Assembly (NCBI RefSeq): GCF_002775205.1
Contig: NC_036445.1
Location: forward strand, 27,508,953-27,572,952
DNA from: Xiphophorus maculatus
Taxonomy: Eukaryota > Chordata > Actinopteri > Cyprinodontiformes > Poeciliidae
Length of the DNA stretch: 64,000 bases
Reading direction: 5' to 3'
Shown piece by piece: positions 43,560-55,160 of this stretch (position 1 is its first letter; the number at the start of each line of letters is the position of its first letter). The notes under the pieces were generated by a model, which was given only the letters and a program-made list of their open reading frames with translations, ran no database searches and was not told the DNA's origin. The translations under genes and the position numbers were made by a program.

Positions 43560-43970
43560 CCACAAAGGAGAGCCGCCAGCCCCACGGAGACGCCACCAAA
43601 ATTCATTAATCTAATTAAATATGTCGTATTGCCCAAATGAGACGGCGGGTACGGCTTCGCTGCAGGATAAGTGCAAAGTAAGGCTGGGTCCCACAAGAGT
43701 AGCATAAAGCCGACTGGCGCTAACTCTACTGCGCTTCATTACACTCTTAATTACCTATTGTTTCTAACTAGTTGGTGGCGTTTTAATGAGAATCTACAGG
43801 CAGTTAAATGTAATCTAAATTTTCTAATCTACTGGTCCATTACCAGGGAGTCAAAATGTTATTGGTTTTGTGAGTAATCAGACTTTTAAATGGTGCTGAT
43901 ATCACTCCCCGAGGGCAAAGAGTGGGTTTCGACTGTGTAATTGAATTCTGTTTTTTCCCCCCCTTCCTCT
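43560..43970. promoter_or_regulatory. Candidate conserved non-coding element, homeodomain-site rich
   Basis: Non-repetitive with many homeodomain-type words: CATTAATCTAATTAAAT, CTCTTAATTACC, GTTTTAATGAG, GTGTAATTGAATT, plus CTATTGTTTC (SOX-like). No ORF. Confidence 0.35.
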
Positions 43971-44145
43971 TCTATTCCAGAAGCTGAGAGGAAGATTTTT
44001 ATTTATTTTATTTTTCCGGCAGTGCATGCCCCCGTTCGGGTCAAAGAGCGTGTCTTTCGGTTCCGGTTGGATCACAAGTTTTTTGGGGTTTTTTTATTCC
44101 CTGTGTGGGGGTCACCATGGCGACCCCTCAGAGAAATCTTTTTTG

Positions 44146-44225
44146 TTTGTGTGTATGTGTGTGTGTGTGTGGGTGTGTGTGTGTGTGTGTGTGTGGGGGT
44201 GTGTGTGTGTGTGTGTGTGTGTGCA
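44146..44225 (+). repeat. (TG)n microsatellite, interrupted
   Basis: About 80 bases of TG repeat with GGG interruptions; source of several false frames. Confidence 0.9.
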
Positions 44226-44229
44226 TGCG

Positions 44230-44720
44230 CGTTCCTGCTCCCCCCCATCAGCGGCATTTCTCTGCTGTGCTGTCACCTGCAGCCAGATAAGCCAAAGGAT
44301 TTATCACCCACTGAATTGCCTTTGAGTGGTGGATAAAACGGCTCCAATACATTCTGGTATGAAAACGCTGCGAGGTTAATGAGAGCCAAATTCACAGAGG
44401 GCTAAATCTATTAGGTTTTCATGGACGGAATCAATCAACATGCACCACACCGGCTGATTTGTCATATTGAGGCATTGCCCGTTTGAATTCCAAAACACAA
44501 TCCTCCTCGCAGAATGATTCACTTTGATTTTGATTGCCTCTTCATCAAGAAGATGACAGCTATGAACTAATTTTCTTTTCTATCATGTTACACACTTATT
44601 AGCCCCGGCTGTCCTTGGCAGATGACTGATTTTCTCCTTTTGTGGAGCTACAGCTGGATTTTCCTCAGGTCTGCTCAGACAAATTGCAAAGCGCCTGTGT
44701 TCGGGTTGAGTCAAACTGTT
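44230..44720. promoter_or_regulatory. Candidate conserved non-coding element, PBX/MEIS-site rich
   Basis: Non-repetitive. Contains GGAATCAATCAACATG (PBX-like TGATTGAT on the other strand), AAGATGACAGCTATGA (MEIS-like TGACAG), TAGATTTAGCC-type AT words and ACAAATTGCAAAGCG (C/EBP-like). No ORF. Confidence 0.35.
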
Positions 44721-44759
44721 TTTTTGTTGTTGTTCTTTTCTGTTTTCACTTCACTTAGA

Positions 44760-46210
44760 ACGGACCCTGCCACACTGTCCCAGGAAGGTCACTTTTGAAA
44801 TTTGGTGATATATTTTGGGCTGGGATTATGTACAGTAATTAACATTCACTGTAAATGTGCTAGAATTAGCCAATTGGTTATTTTTCATCTGTTTTCTTTG
44901 GACAATTGGAAAATTTGTCTCACTAATGAGCTTAACTATCCAAATTTCGTCTATAAATGCAATCGATACAAAACAATAAATAGCTACAATACCATGATTA
45001 TAATCTCAATATAAAATTACCCATGTTTTAAATGTAAAGTAGTATATTAAAATATTATGCGATACACTACAAAAGGAATTTTGTACACTGCTAAACATCA
45101 GTCTTTACAATAACTTCAATTTCATTCAGGCATATTACAGTAGACCCCAGCCTATTAAACATAATGCTACTTGACATCCTATTGGTTGCCAATTGAGGAG
45201 CCGCATTCATTTTCTTTGTTGCTAATTGGCTGTAATGAATTGACAACTTCCCATGTCACTGTGTATGAATAAACTTAAAAAGGGTTTCTCGCTATCTTAG
45301 TAATGTTTATGCCTTATACGCAAAATTACCATGGTAACTGGTAGGAATTTCACCAAATAATTCCAGTGGGTTTTTTTCTCTTTTTTTTTTTTGTTAAATT
45401 TGAAAACTTCTACCCAGAAATGCAATGAAATTTTATAAGCTCATTTCTGTTGGTCTTATCAGTTTGTTTACTTTATCCTAATAAGGTCTTAATGTTAGAC
45501 AAATACAACTTCAAATGAACATTAAATAGTCCAAAGTCCATTAAAAGCCCAAAAGTCAAAGTGTATCTATGATGTGAGACCAGCTAGAACACAGCGTAGA
45601 TAATCACTTTCTGTACGACGTTGTTGTTCTCTGATGAATTTGGCCTGGCCCTCTTCTAAAGAGTAGCTTCAATTCACTAAAAATGCTGGGAATCAGCAAC
45701 ACCAAGATCAACAGGCAAAAGATCAAAAGACAAATAGTTCATCTTAGAGATGAAATGGTGAAGAAAAGGATGTCTATTATCAACTGCATAACAGTTGATT
45801 TCTTCTTTATGCGTGAAGAAATAAAGATAGCCCACTAAACATTCAGTTCTCTCAACAACAACAAAAATAACATATTGATGTTTTGTCATCTTTATATTAC
45901 AAGTATAAATAAGGTAATCTTATTCTACTTATTAATTAAAATGTGTTTTCTGACTGAAACAAATTAAAAACGCCCCACCCAGGTAATGCACAGCCTTACG
46001 TCCTCCAGTTGAAATAACTTTGAAATAACTAGTGAGAAGCGTTTTGTATATTGAATTAAGTGGCGCTGAGATTGGTCCGAGGAAACATTGCCCCATCCCT
46101 CACATTTAGCTGCGAAATGCTTGAAGGATTTCTTGTGCGTACAGCTCATTTCACGGGAACCTACAAGTATCTCAATGAGATCAAGCACTGAATGTTTTTG
46201 TATTATGTTA
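44760..46210. other. Intergenic, no gene
   Basis: AT-rich, no recognised exon or repeat. Confidence 0.4.
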
Positions 46211-46214
46211 TTAT

Positions 46215-46345
46215 TGCTTCTGCGACGGACTGGCGACCTGTCCAGGGTGACCCCGCCTCTCGCCCGTTGACAGCTTGAGATGGGCACCAGTGCCCCTCCT
46301 CGCCCCAATGGGATAAAGGTCTAACAAGATGGATGGATGGATAAA
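46215..46345 (+). mobile_element. 3' tail of a teleost non-LTR retrotransposon
   Basis: CTGCGACGGACTGGCGACCT, GTCCAGGGTGACCCCGCCTC, GAGATGGGCACCAGTGCCCC, ending GATGGATGGATGGATAA: the familiar conserved 3' end of a fish LINE with a GATG-type tail. Confidence 0.7.
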
Positions 46346-46349
46346 TTAT

Positions 46350-47685
46350 TGCTTTTGCATTATTGATTTCTGCCAGGTTTATGTTCTTTAAAATATGCTG
46401 GTAGGAACGTTGGTCTGAAGACTGTAACTTAGTTGAGTTTAAGAGGAAACCAGAAAGTACCTTTTTTATTTAAATTAAACAACAACCTGGTCAGATCTCT
46501 GTAGACGTCTTTCAAAAGGTAAAATAAGAAATGGTTAAATTGTGAACGAGGGACAGCAAGCTAGTGCTGTGCTAAATGTCCACACTTTGACCTAAATATT
46601 GGTTGCTATATAATGTACTGTTATATTATAATGTGAAATATGGCTGGTTGGTTTAGTAATTCAGGATATGGATCAGATTATTGTTAACCAAACTCTTGGT
46701 AGCGTTAGTATTATACATTAGTCACTTTCGCCCCTTTTCTGGGGTTAAAAGCTAACGCTAATGCTCAGTCAGGCTACAACAGCCCAGGCCTGCATGAATC
46801 CATACATCTTATATATTAGAGCATGGGCTCTAGTGAGGCTTATTTGTCAGATTAAAATAATATTTTCAGAATAACAACCTTTAAGTCAGTCTTAAACATA
46901 CGTTTTAAGAATTCATTGGTCTGATGTAATAAATCTCACACTTTCATCAGCTAGAAGCTGAAAATGATCATCATGAACAGAAATAGAGGCTTGTGTGTTT
47001 CATTGGTGAATCAAATTACTAAAACACACAGACATTTCAATATTTATGCTTTTATATCTCACCCATATTGTGTTGTTGTGTTAAATAGAAGACGAAGCAT
47101 AATCTACTGAAAACTTTGTGTCGGCCGGTTCTTCTCTGGACTTTTATTTTAAAGGATCGGAGCATGGGGATCAGGGTCACACGAGAACCAAATCCAGTCT
47201 GGAATAAGAAAAGTCCTAGCAATCAAGTCTTATTCTATTATTCTTATTCTATTCTATACCTTAGAATGATATCAAACGGGATAAAAGTTAGTTATTTCCT
47301 AACCTAAATAAATACGTCACTGATACTTGGCATATAATCCATACATAATTGGTCTGTGTTTTTAATAGATTCTCCATACTCCAGCTTCATTATCAATGTA
47401 GATTGTCTGGACAGAGGGCGCCTGTTGGTGGAGACCGTTATCCGCTGAAATCCTGTCCAATCTGAACCGACTCCAACCGTCCACAACCCTCTACAGCCCC
47501 TCCTTCTAAATGATATTTCTTCTACCTCAACACCGTGTCTTATTGTTGTGTTTGCCTAATTTTAAGATCCGACGAGTGAACGCATTTCTGAGATTTGCTC
47601 GGACACAGAAAATCTTGTATTGGGGTGTTTCAGTAGATGGACAAGATGAGTAGTGAGGACTATTTTTAACCGTAAGAGGCGACGA
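46350..47685. other. Intergenic, no gene
   Basis: AT-rich; includes CAGAGGGCGCC near 47412, a partial CTCF-like word. Nothing else. Confidence 0.35.
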
Positions 47686-47689
47686 GGGC

Positions 47690-47800
47690 GACAGATTGGC
47701 GACCTGTCCAGGGTGTACCCCGCCCGAAACGTTCACTGGAGATAGGCACCAGCACCCCTCCTGACCCCACACCCCACTAGGGACAGGGGGGCTAGGGACT
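47690..47800 (+). mobile_element. Second LINE 3' tail
   Basis: CAGATTGGCGACCTGTCCAG, GGTGTACCCCGCCC, GATAGGCACCAGCACCCCTC; same type as 46215-46345 but more diverged and without the GGATG tail. Confidence 0.65.
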
Positions 47801-48539
47801 GTTAACAAAATGGAGAACGGTAAAGGAGCTCGTGATTTGTCTTACAAACTAAAGACCAACATCAGAGTTGATTTAGAAATGTTCTCACTTAGGAAGCGCC
47901 TCAACAGAGCCAGCCTTGATCTTTTCATTCCTTTACGTAGGAGAGCCGACGCTGTCTAGACAGGAGAGGTTACTGTGTGTAATTTGTTTGCCTGAACACT
48001 GGGAACAGAGCAAATGCTGTCATTTATCTATCTATTTCATACACGGTTTAAAATGCACTTGTCACGTGTTGACATAAACAAAACTTTGAACGAAAACGAG
48101 AACTTTGAAGAAAAAAAAAATCTTATATATCCTACCCCTTTTCTCTAGTTAGTTCACTGCAATATAAACATCTAAAAATCAACCATGTAGATCCATCTTT
48201 AAACACAAAACACACAATTTGTATAAACAATGAAAAGATGCATTGTCTTAGTAGAACTCTACTGAATCAGTTTACATAATTGTACCTTGATAGAATGTTA
48301 TTTTTATTGGTTTTAAAACGGATTTGAAAAAAAAAAAAACTATAAATAAATACACAGCATCCACTGTTTTCTCAGACTATGTACTAAAACTCTTCACCAA
48401 TAGACGCTGTCTTCTACAACCTGTGAACACTTTGGTACTATAAAGTTTTGTGGACTAAAGACCTGAAAATAACTGCTGTTTTTTTTTTTTTTTTAAATCT
48501 CTTCTTATCATACTGTTTGGATAGCAGCCCGTCGTGATG

Positions 48540-49060
48540 TTTAGTATTTCACGGTGACTTGCGGAGTTCATTATCTTTTCCCGTTGTGAAGCTCGACTCT
48601 GTTTTCCAGCAGCTGGTCTGCGCTCGGTTCTCAGATCCGCCTTTCACCTGCATTCAGTGGACGGAGGGAGCCGCCGGCCCCTTTTTCCTCCCCTCGGCGC
48701 GTGTGCTCTTGGAAAGAAGGCATCTAATCACAGCGGAGTAAATAAACCCCACAGAAAGACGCATTTGTCACGGGGAGTCTCGCGTGCAGTGATGGACGAC
48801 GGTCCGGTGAGCGTTGTGCGCGTTTGTCCATATCGCGGTGCCGCAAAGTGACCGGGGACAGGCGGCAACAAAACAAGGCCCCTGCTCCCCCCCTCTCCAG
48901 CCCTCCCTGCTAGCTAATGAGCAGCATTATTCAAATGGGGCCTTTGTTGTCGACGCACCCCACTGTAACAGGCAGCCTTGCGTGATTTTTGACGCTCTGC
49001 TCTATCAGTTTGTCACCTGCGACAGCACAAAAACCGAGGCGCCTTGAAACCGTCGGCGAG
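48540..49060. promoter_or_regulatory. Candidate conserved element with POU-SOX-like pair
   Basis: CpG-containing, non-repetitive. At 48913-48950, GCTAATGAGCAGCATTATTC is followed by AAATGGGGCCTTTGTTGTC: an ATTCAAAT POU-like word 6 bases before CTTTGTT, a SOX word. No ORF with homology. Confidence 0.35.
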
Positions 49061-49061
49061 T

Positions 49062-49091
49062 TCCTCCTCCTCCTCCTCCTCCTCCTCCTCT
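49062..49091 (+). repeat. (TCC)n microsatellite
   Basis: About nine CTC/TCC units. Confidence 0.85.
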
Positions 49092-50138
49092 TTCCTGAAC
49101 TGTGGGATCTTCCCGACTTATTCAAAGCGACCAGAGGATTGATATGAACCCAAAAGCACAATGAGCGACGGTCAGCTGAGAGGAGCGACTCGTGTGCTGC
49201 TGCTGCTTCTTGTGTTCTTCGTCTTCTTTTGCCAAGCACATGGCTCAAAGCTAGGAGTCAAAGCAGTGGCCGGAATGAGACTGGAAATAAAAATAAAAAA
49301 ATTCAACAAATAGTTTATATATCACGCTTAGAAATCACACACCAAAAAAATGGAAGGGGAGCTGCTTTACGGGCTGACAGGAGGAGCGGCGGTGAATAAA
49401 GGAAGATGGGGGAAAAAAAAAGATGGGAGTAGAAAGAAAAACGTGCCCTTCTGCAAAGACAGGGCCGGGGGAGGAGGAGGGGGGAGATAAAAGAAGGCAG
49501 AGCGTTTTTTAGAGGAAGCTCCTCCGACAGAGCCCATCTCCAGCTGTCACAAATCATTTCTGCTCGGGAAGTGAGGGGAGGCGAAATGTCAAAAATATTT
49601 GAATAAATTGCACAGAAGCCTGTTGAGAGCGGGGCGCTGCAGTGAGAGGGGGTATTGTTGGTGCCGATGGGGTGGAGAGGGTTGGGTTGGGTGGGGGAGA
49701 GGGAGCACCAGACCGGAGGGGTTGGGGTTGCATGTGAAACAACCCTCGCCGGCCTCCAGACACACAGAGGAAAAAATCAAACGTTCGCCCACTGCAGTGA
49801 TTTTGGAGCAGTTTATACTGACAGCTGTTATAAGCAGTCTTTGTATTTACTCTATCTACAGACTGTATGTAGGATTAGAGCTCATTTTTGGGGGCTTTTA
49901 AATTTGGTTTTTTTCCCATGTCTTCCGTGAAGTATACTACACGACCTCAACATGTATAGTATACTTATTTCATATAGTTTAAATGTGAAATAAATCAATA
50001 TTTCTTTTTATCAGAATTTCGACTTTTGAGTCAACTCACCTTCCAGCCTCAGTTTAACTTTCTTTACAAGAAAAAAACTAAGTAGAGGTAAATCATAACT
50101 AGTTCACTGTTCCCCAGTTATCCTGAATAAGAGGTGTC

Positions 50139-50250
50139 TTAAAGGGATGGCATTATGTAATTTACAGCCACAGTGTCAATTTATAGCACAATTAACCAGC
50201 AATTGATATAAAAATGCTACATCAAATCAGACATCAGGTGATTTAAAAAA
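50139..50250 (-). mobile_element. TTAA-flanked repeat, family 1, terminal fragment
   Basis: TTAAAGGGATGGCATTATGT, then TTTATAGCACAATTAACCAG and AAAAATGCTACATCAAATCA: the reverse complement of the right part of the family at 59334-59809. Confidence 0.6.
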
Positions 50251-50859
50251 AACAACAACTAACAACAGTATTTTAATGTTTATTCTGGGAGCCAATGAAA
50301 GGACTTTAGAACTGGGGTGATGTGCTCCATCTTCCTGGTTTGAGGAAGCGTTCTGTTTGAATTTCCCCAAGTCTTGTTGGGACTTTGCTCCTTTATTCAG
50401 AAGAAGGCCCGACTTTGTAGCTGTCTTTATGTGGCTCTGAAAGGTTCAGGCCTGAGTCCATCTCAAGATTTCAGATTTCGGGCCCGACTTCTAGTTTCCA
50501 GCTGTAATTGCTGAAACTGTGCGTTGACTCTAGAGATTATCACTTCGGTTTCGTTTCGGCACACCCACACATTGATCTGTTCGGAGCATTTCTTCATTGC
50601 TGGGATGGGTTCACAGTCACCTGGTCACACTGTAGGATTCAATTGGTGATCTGATCGACATTTAAATGTAACAAAAAAAGCAAAAGCAGAAGAGAAATTT
50701 GAGCAGGTGATTGATTTTTTTTTATATATATAGGTACGGTACTATAAGTGCAGATGGCCTCCTAAACCCACGCCGAGACATTTGTCGCTGATTTCTTTTT
50801 TCTCTCTTGCGTTGCATTTATTCCTACAGGTCTGAACTGTAGCCAGCACTATTGTGCTG

Positions 50860-51540
50860 TTAGTTTTGCTCAATTTCCTGCTGGCCTTTTGATGAATATT
50901 TATCATACAAACCGTGGCGGTTTAGGGGGGTGGGAGAGGCGAATTCAGGACAGGTTACCATGATAACGGGTCTGATGGTGCTTTATTGTTTAATGTCTCT
51001 GAATGCATGTTCTCTATCAGGCCGAGTGCATCTCCTCTCTTTGTTCAGATCGTCCCCCAGGGTGCATCAGGAGTCGCGGGGTCAGTGTCTCCTCTGTTTG
51101 CCGCCGAGCTCACCAACACCGTATTTAATTAGGCCTCTAATCAGCCACTAAACACACAATAAAAGGAGACAATGTGTATCTGTTTACTTTCCTCTCAGCA
51201 CTCCGACGCACACGGTCTTCATATTTGCATGTATAGCTGGTTCAAAAAGAGAAGGGGGGGGGGGGGAATCATTTATCAGAGAGAAAGATCAAGGTCATGG
51301 CTCCTCTTCACACTCGATTCCCTGAAACCAATTAAACTGTCGGTCGGTGAAGTTCAGTTGGAGGACACGGGCGAGAAACAATGGCAGATGACAGCTCCTC
51401 GCCGCTATCTCGGCCGGGTTTTTTCTCGCGGCGGTAATTATATTTGCAAATTCTGTCGCCGAGACTTAAAAAGTCGGGGAACTTTCGCAATCAGCCGGAA
51501 ACGGCCCAAACGTGCCGGTGACTGAAACGATCAGTGTTCA
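50860..51540. promoter_or_regulatory. Candidate conserved element with octamer and homeodomain words
   Basis: GATGAATATTTATCATACAA, TTTAATTAGGCCTCTAATCA, a perfect ATTTGCAT octamer at 51223-51230 and ATTTGCAAAT at 51442-51451, in mostly non-repetitive DNA. No coding homology. Confidence 0.35.
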
Positions 51541-52394
51541 TGAGAGCCAAGAGCCGCGGAGGTGAGAGGAAGGCCTGAATTAAATCATCCCCACCGAAAA
51601 TCAGACCTGGGGTTAATATCCTTAGTTCACTCAAGTATCGGTGTGCACTTTTCGTGGCGGCTGTGTGTTGTGTTGTGGGTTTTGTCAGGACACACAAGAC
51701 ACACACTTTTGGGCTTACAATTAGACATCAACACAAAGAAGAAGGAAAAATATCAGCTAATGAAAAACAACATAGGAAAAAAAGGAGCTTTTTTATGTCA
51801 ATAATCTCCCAAAAAAAAAAAAGAAAAACAAACATAAAAAACACAACCGATTGCTATTTCCTCATAAATTAACCCAGAAGTTGGTGCTTTCTGACGGTAT
51901 GCCTGGCACTGACTCGAGCGAGTTAGGTGTACTCCACTTCTTACGACTCAATATTTCAAATGAATTCATTTGTGTCGAACTGTGTAGAAAGTATTGTGAA
52001 GAGGAAACTTCTGTAGGAGGGAATATGCTTGAAAGTCTGCTGAATGTTTGGCTCCTGACTCGGCGGTAAGAACAAACCTGTTTCTGTTCCCGCAAACAAC
52101 GCTCAAAATCACCAAACAGTCAAATACAACAAAGATGCAGCTGTAAGAGTAAAAATGTGACGAATCAAAGTGTTAAACTATTACCGATCTGAAGTTATTG
52201 AGAGAGGGAGGCTTGTTCAGGTGAGGAACTGTTTCATTCTCCAAAGGTCACTCTCTGATGTATTTGGAATGAATTTGTACATTGCTGAACTTACTGTACT
52301 AGTTTGCATCTGGTAGATAAAAAAAAATCACACTAAGAGAAAAAAAAATAAAATAACCAGAACTGTATGGCATTTGAAAAATGTAATATCACAT

Positions 52395-52840
52395 TCTTCT
52401 TCTACAGCAGCTTAAAAAAGTATTCATACCCTTCAGTCGTTTTCACATTTTGCCACATTTTAACCACAAACCTCCATGTGGCTAAAATGTGGTTTAGTGT
52501 GATAAACCAACACAAAGTCTTGCATAAACTGATAGTAAGATTTGGCGCTCAGCTTCCTGCTGTATGTAACATTTTGCAGGTAGACCCTAAAAGTCAACCT
52601 TTGGTCCCATTTGGCCAGAACACCCTGTTCCAGATATTCTCTCTGTCCCTCATATGGCTTATGGCAAACCTCAAAAGAAACTTCTTATAGTTTTCATTCA
52701 ATGATGACAGCCTCCTGCCACCTCTTCCATAATGGACAGACTTTCTGACTGTATGATTGATATTTGTCCTGTCACTCCTTCCACCTGAGCTCCGGCTTTC
52801 TGTGGTTGATCCAGAATTACGTTGGCCGTTAGCTGCAGGT
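52395..52840 (+). mobile_element. Tc1-like interspersed repeat copy
   Basis: AAAAAAGTATTCATACCCTT, TTTTCACATTTTGCCACATT, AACCACAAACCTCCATGTGG, GATAAACCAACACAAAGTCT and later CATTTGGCCAGAACACCCTG. Diverged from the other copies; no frame. Confidence 0.6.
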
Positions 52841-52924
52841 CTGATGTGACGTTTGTAAAGTTACAAGAGAAAAAATAGGGTTTAATTTATCACAATACCA
52901 TTCATTGATTTATAATTGTCTCAG

Positions 52925-53105
52925 TTTCAACCTAAATATTTAGCTAGGTTGCTAGCTAGCTAAACATTTAGCTAGCTCAGACAAAATATTTAGTTAGCAA
53001 GCTAAATATTTGAAGCTAAACATTTATTTAGCCACGAAGGTATTTAGTTACCAACCAAGTAACTCCAAACTAAATATTTAGTTAGCTAGCTAGATATTTA
53101 GTGTA
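52925..53105 (+). repeat. Degenerate minisatellite (GCTAGCTAAATATTTA-type)
   Basis: About ten imperfect units around AAATATTTAGTTAGCTAGCT, with variable spacers. Confidence 0.75.
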
Positions 53106-54821
53106 AATAACCACATGTGTTTTTATTACAGCAAATTTGAATGTTTTGCCAGTAATTTTGATGTTTGAGTGGTGAAGCCCTTGACTTCTGGTTTGAGTTG
53201 CATACTTTTATTTTTTGAACTTTTGAACACTTTTTGTGTAGTGCAGTTAGTTTGTTTTCTCTCAAATAGAGCAGTTCGTACACCAGTTTGTACACCAGTT
53301 AGTAAAGCAGTTACAGCCGTTAATACGACACTGTTTTTCACAGAGCAACAAGAAACATTGTTTCATACTGGCTGCCCCTCCGAAGAGTCAAAAGGTGTGT
53401 TGATTGTAAAAAGTGTTTACGTTTTCAGACTATTTTTTTATTTTATTTTTTTAAAACTATACAGTCTTTTTCTTCCACTTCACTGCTCTATCCTGTTATG
53501 TGTGGGTCTGTTATATGAGATATATTTTGGCAGACATCACCATTTTTTTTTTTATACTTTCCAGTGCTTAACACTTAGCAAACCAAGTGTATTCTTGTTT
53601 TTGTTCACTTTCCACACAATAGCTCAACTTTTGGAGAAATTGCTTTTACAAACACGCCCTTCCTGAGGTCTGTGTAGGACAGTCTTACAGAAAAGCAAAG
53701 CCGGAGAAAGCCGTGTAATACTTTCAGGTGTAGAAAAAAAAAAAACACATCACAAATTGCTCTTTCATTTCCGGGTATCGAAGTAAAACAGAACACCGGC
53801 AACAAAGCAGGGCTGCTGCTTTCTCCATCTAAATGAGAATAACCAAGCGCGGTGCTTCACATGCGCAACAACCAGCTTTCATGTGTCCAAGCAAAAGAAA
53901 AAAAAAAAAAATAGAAGGAGAGGGTGGTGTGGGTGGGGGCTTGAAGGGGAGGTACAGCAGACTTATTATTTTCCTGCCTTTTACCAGCTGGGGCATAAAA
54001 AGAACGTACAGAGGGTGTGTCGGTGCATGGGTGTGCATTTATGTGTGTGTACATGTACCTGTTCAGGCACTTGTGTGTGCGTTCATCGCCCATTTGCATT
54101 TGAGTGAGCCTGGCCGTGTGCATATGTATGGGTGGCACAGTGGACCAGAACAGAGCTCTGACAGTAGCAGAGCTGCTGCTCGCTGATGCCTGCCTGGAGG
54201 AGCTGACAGCAGCCTGGCCTGTCAATCAGGGTGCAGGCCCAGAAGCTCACTGCTCACATTATTCTATCTTGTTAACTCTAAATCTGTCTGGATGCTGTTT
54301 ATGGGCCTTTTTTATGTATGTGTATGTGTGTGTGTGAGAGGGGGTGTGCGTGTGCATATGTGGGTGTGGTGGCTTTGCTCCCCCCCCTCCCTCCCCTCTC
54401 TGATGTGCTTCAGTGTTTTGGTCCTAGCTGCATGGACAGGTTCAGATGAGGATTAAACGAGGCAGATGTGAAATCTGGACTAGAGTGTGCTAAGAAAGCC
54501 AGACCACTCTGGGAGAGTTTGGTGACATTATAGAAATGTGAAAAGCCAGCAGCAGATGCAGTTAACTGATGTTAAGCCATTAAGGAGGACTTAGTAAAAA
54601 GGTTACATCTAAATTATTGTTGTTGAATTGTTTTGTATGAACAAAACAGATTTATTTATTTCCCGGTAAACAGCTATTTCTGGCTATCTTGCACGTTCTG
54701 GTTTAGTCCTATTACATTTTAATTCCCAATAACTATAACACATATAATTTGATGAACGTACAACTATACATGCGAATTTTCTCTTAAAGTCTGTGGTATT
54801 TTTTCCCCCCTGCAGCATACG

Positions 54822-54847
54822 AACTACGATCCCCATAATCCTTTGCG
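54822..54847 (+). promoter_or_regulatory. ZNF143/Staf site at FBXL4 promoter
   Basis: AACTACGATCCCCATAATCC followed by TTTGCG matches the long ZNF143 (SBS) consensus ACTACAATTCCCAGAATGC..TGCG closely. It is the best promoter mark upstream of the FBXL4 coding exons. Confidence 0.65.
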
Positions 54848-54849
54848 AT

Positions 54850-55160
54850 TAAAGCTCGCCGTCCGGATGTTGACAACTCGTGTCACCTTCACAACGGGCA
54901 CGGAACTCTTAATTTTATGTACCTGCGCCTAGTTAGTACATCTTTAAAACAAGTCAGACATGTAGCGTTTGATGATACCGGTTCAAACGATACTCGCTAG
55001 TCTTTTCGTTTTGGTTTATTTTTTCTTTAAGCAAAAGTAATTCATTGCAGCGGTGAAGATGTTACAAGGAGGAGAACGAAGCATTTCTACTGAAGTTATC
55101 ACGGGTACCTAATATTTAATTATACAAATTTAAAGTAAATTTAATCTGTGATTTGTTTAT
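54850..55160 (+). other. FBXL4: Presumed FBXL4 5' non-coding exon region
   Basis: Downstream of the ZNF143 site; probably holds the transcription start and a first non-coding exon. A 17-codon ORF from ATG 55059 follows an acceptor-like TTCATTGCAG (55041-55050) and ends at 55112. Exon limits cannot be fixed here. Confidence 0.3.

Noticed and set aside
52925..53105. CRISPR-like array
   Set aside because: Units and spacers are irregular and similar to each other; this is a eukaryotic minisatellite.
53169..53666. 165-codon frame with hydrophobic stretches
   Set aside because: Phe/Leu-rich from T-rich DNA; no recognisable protein, splice signals or codon pattern.
28150..54800. Undescribed gene system or gene cluster in the desert
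   Set aside because: No exon chain with consistent phase and splice sites was found on either strand. Only repeats and candidate non-coding elements are supportable.
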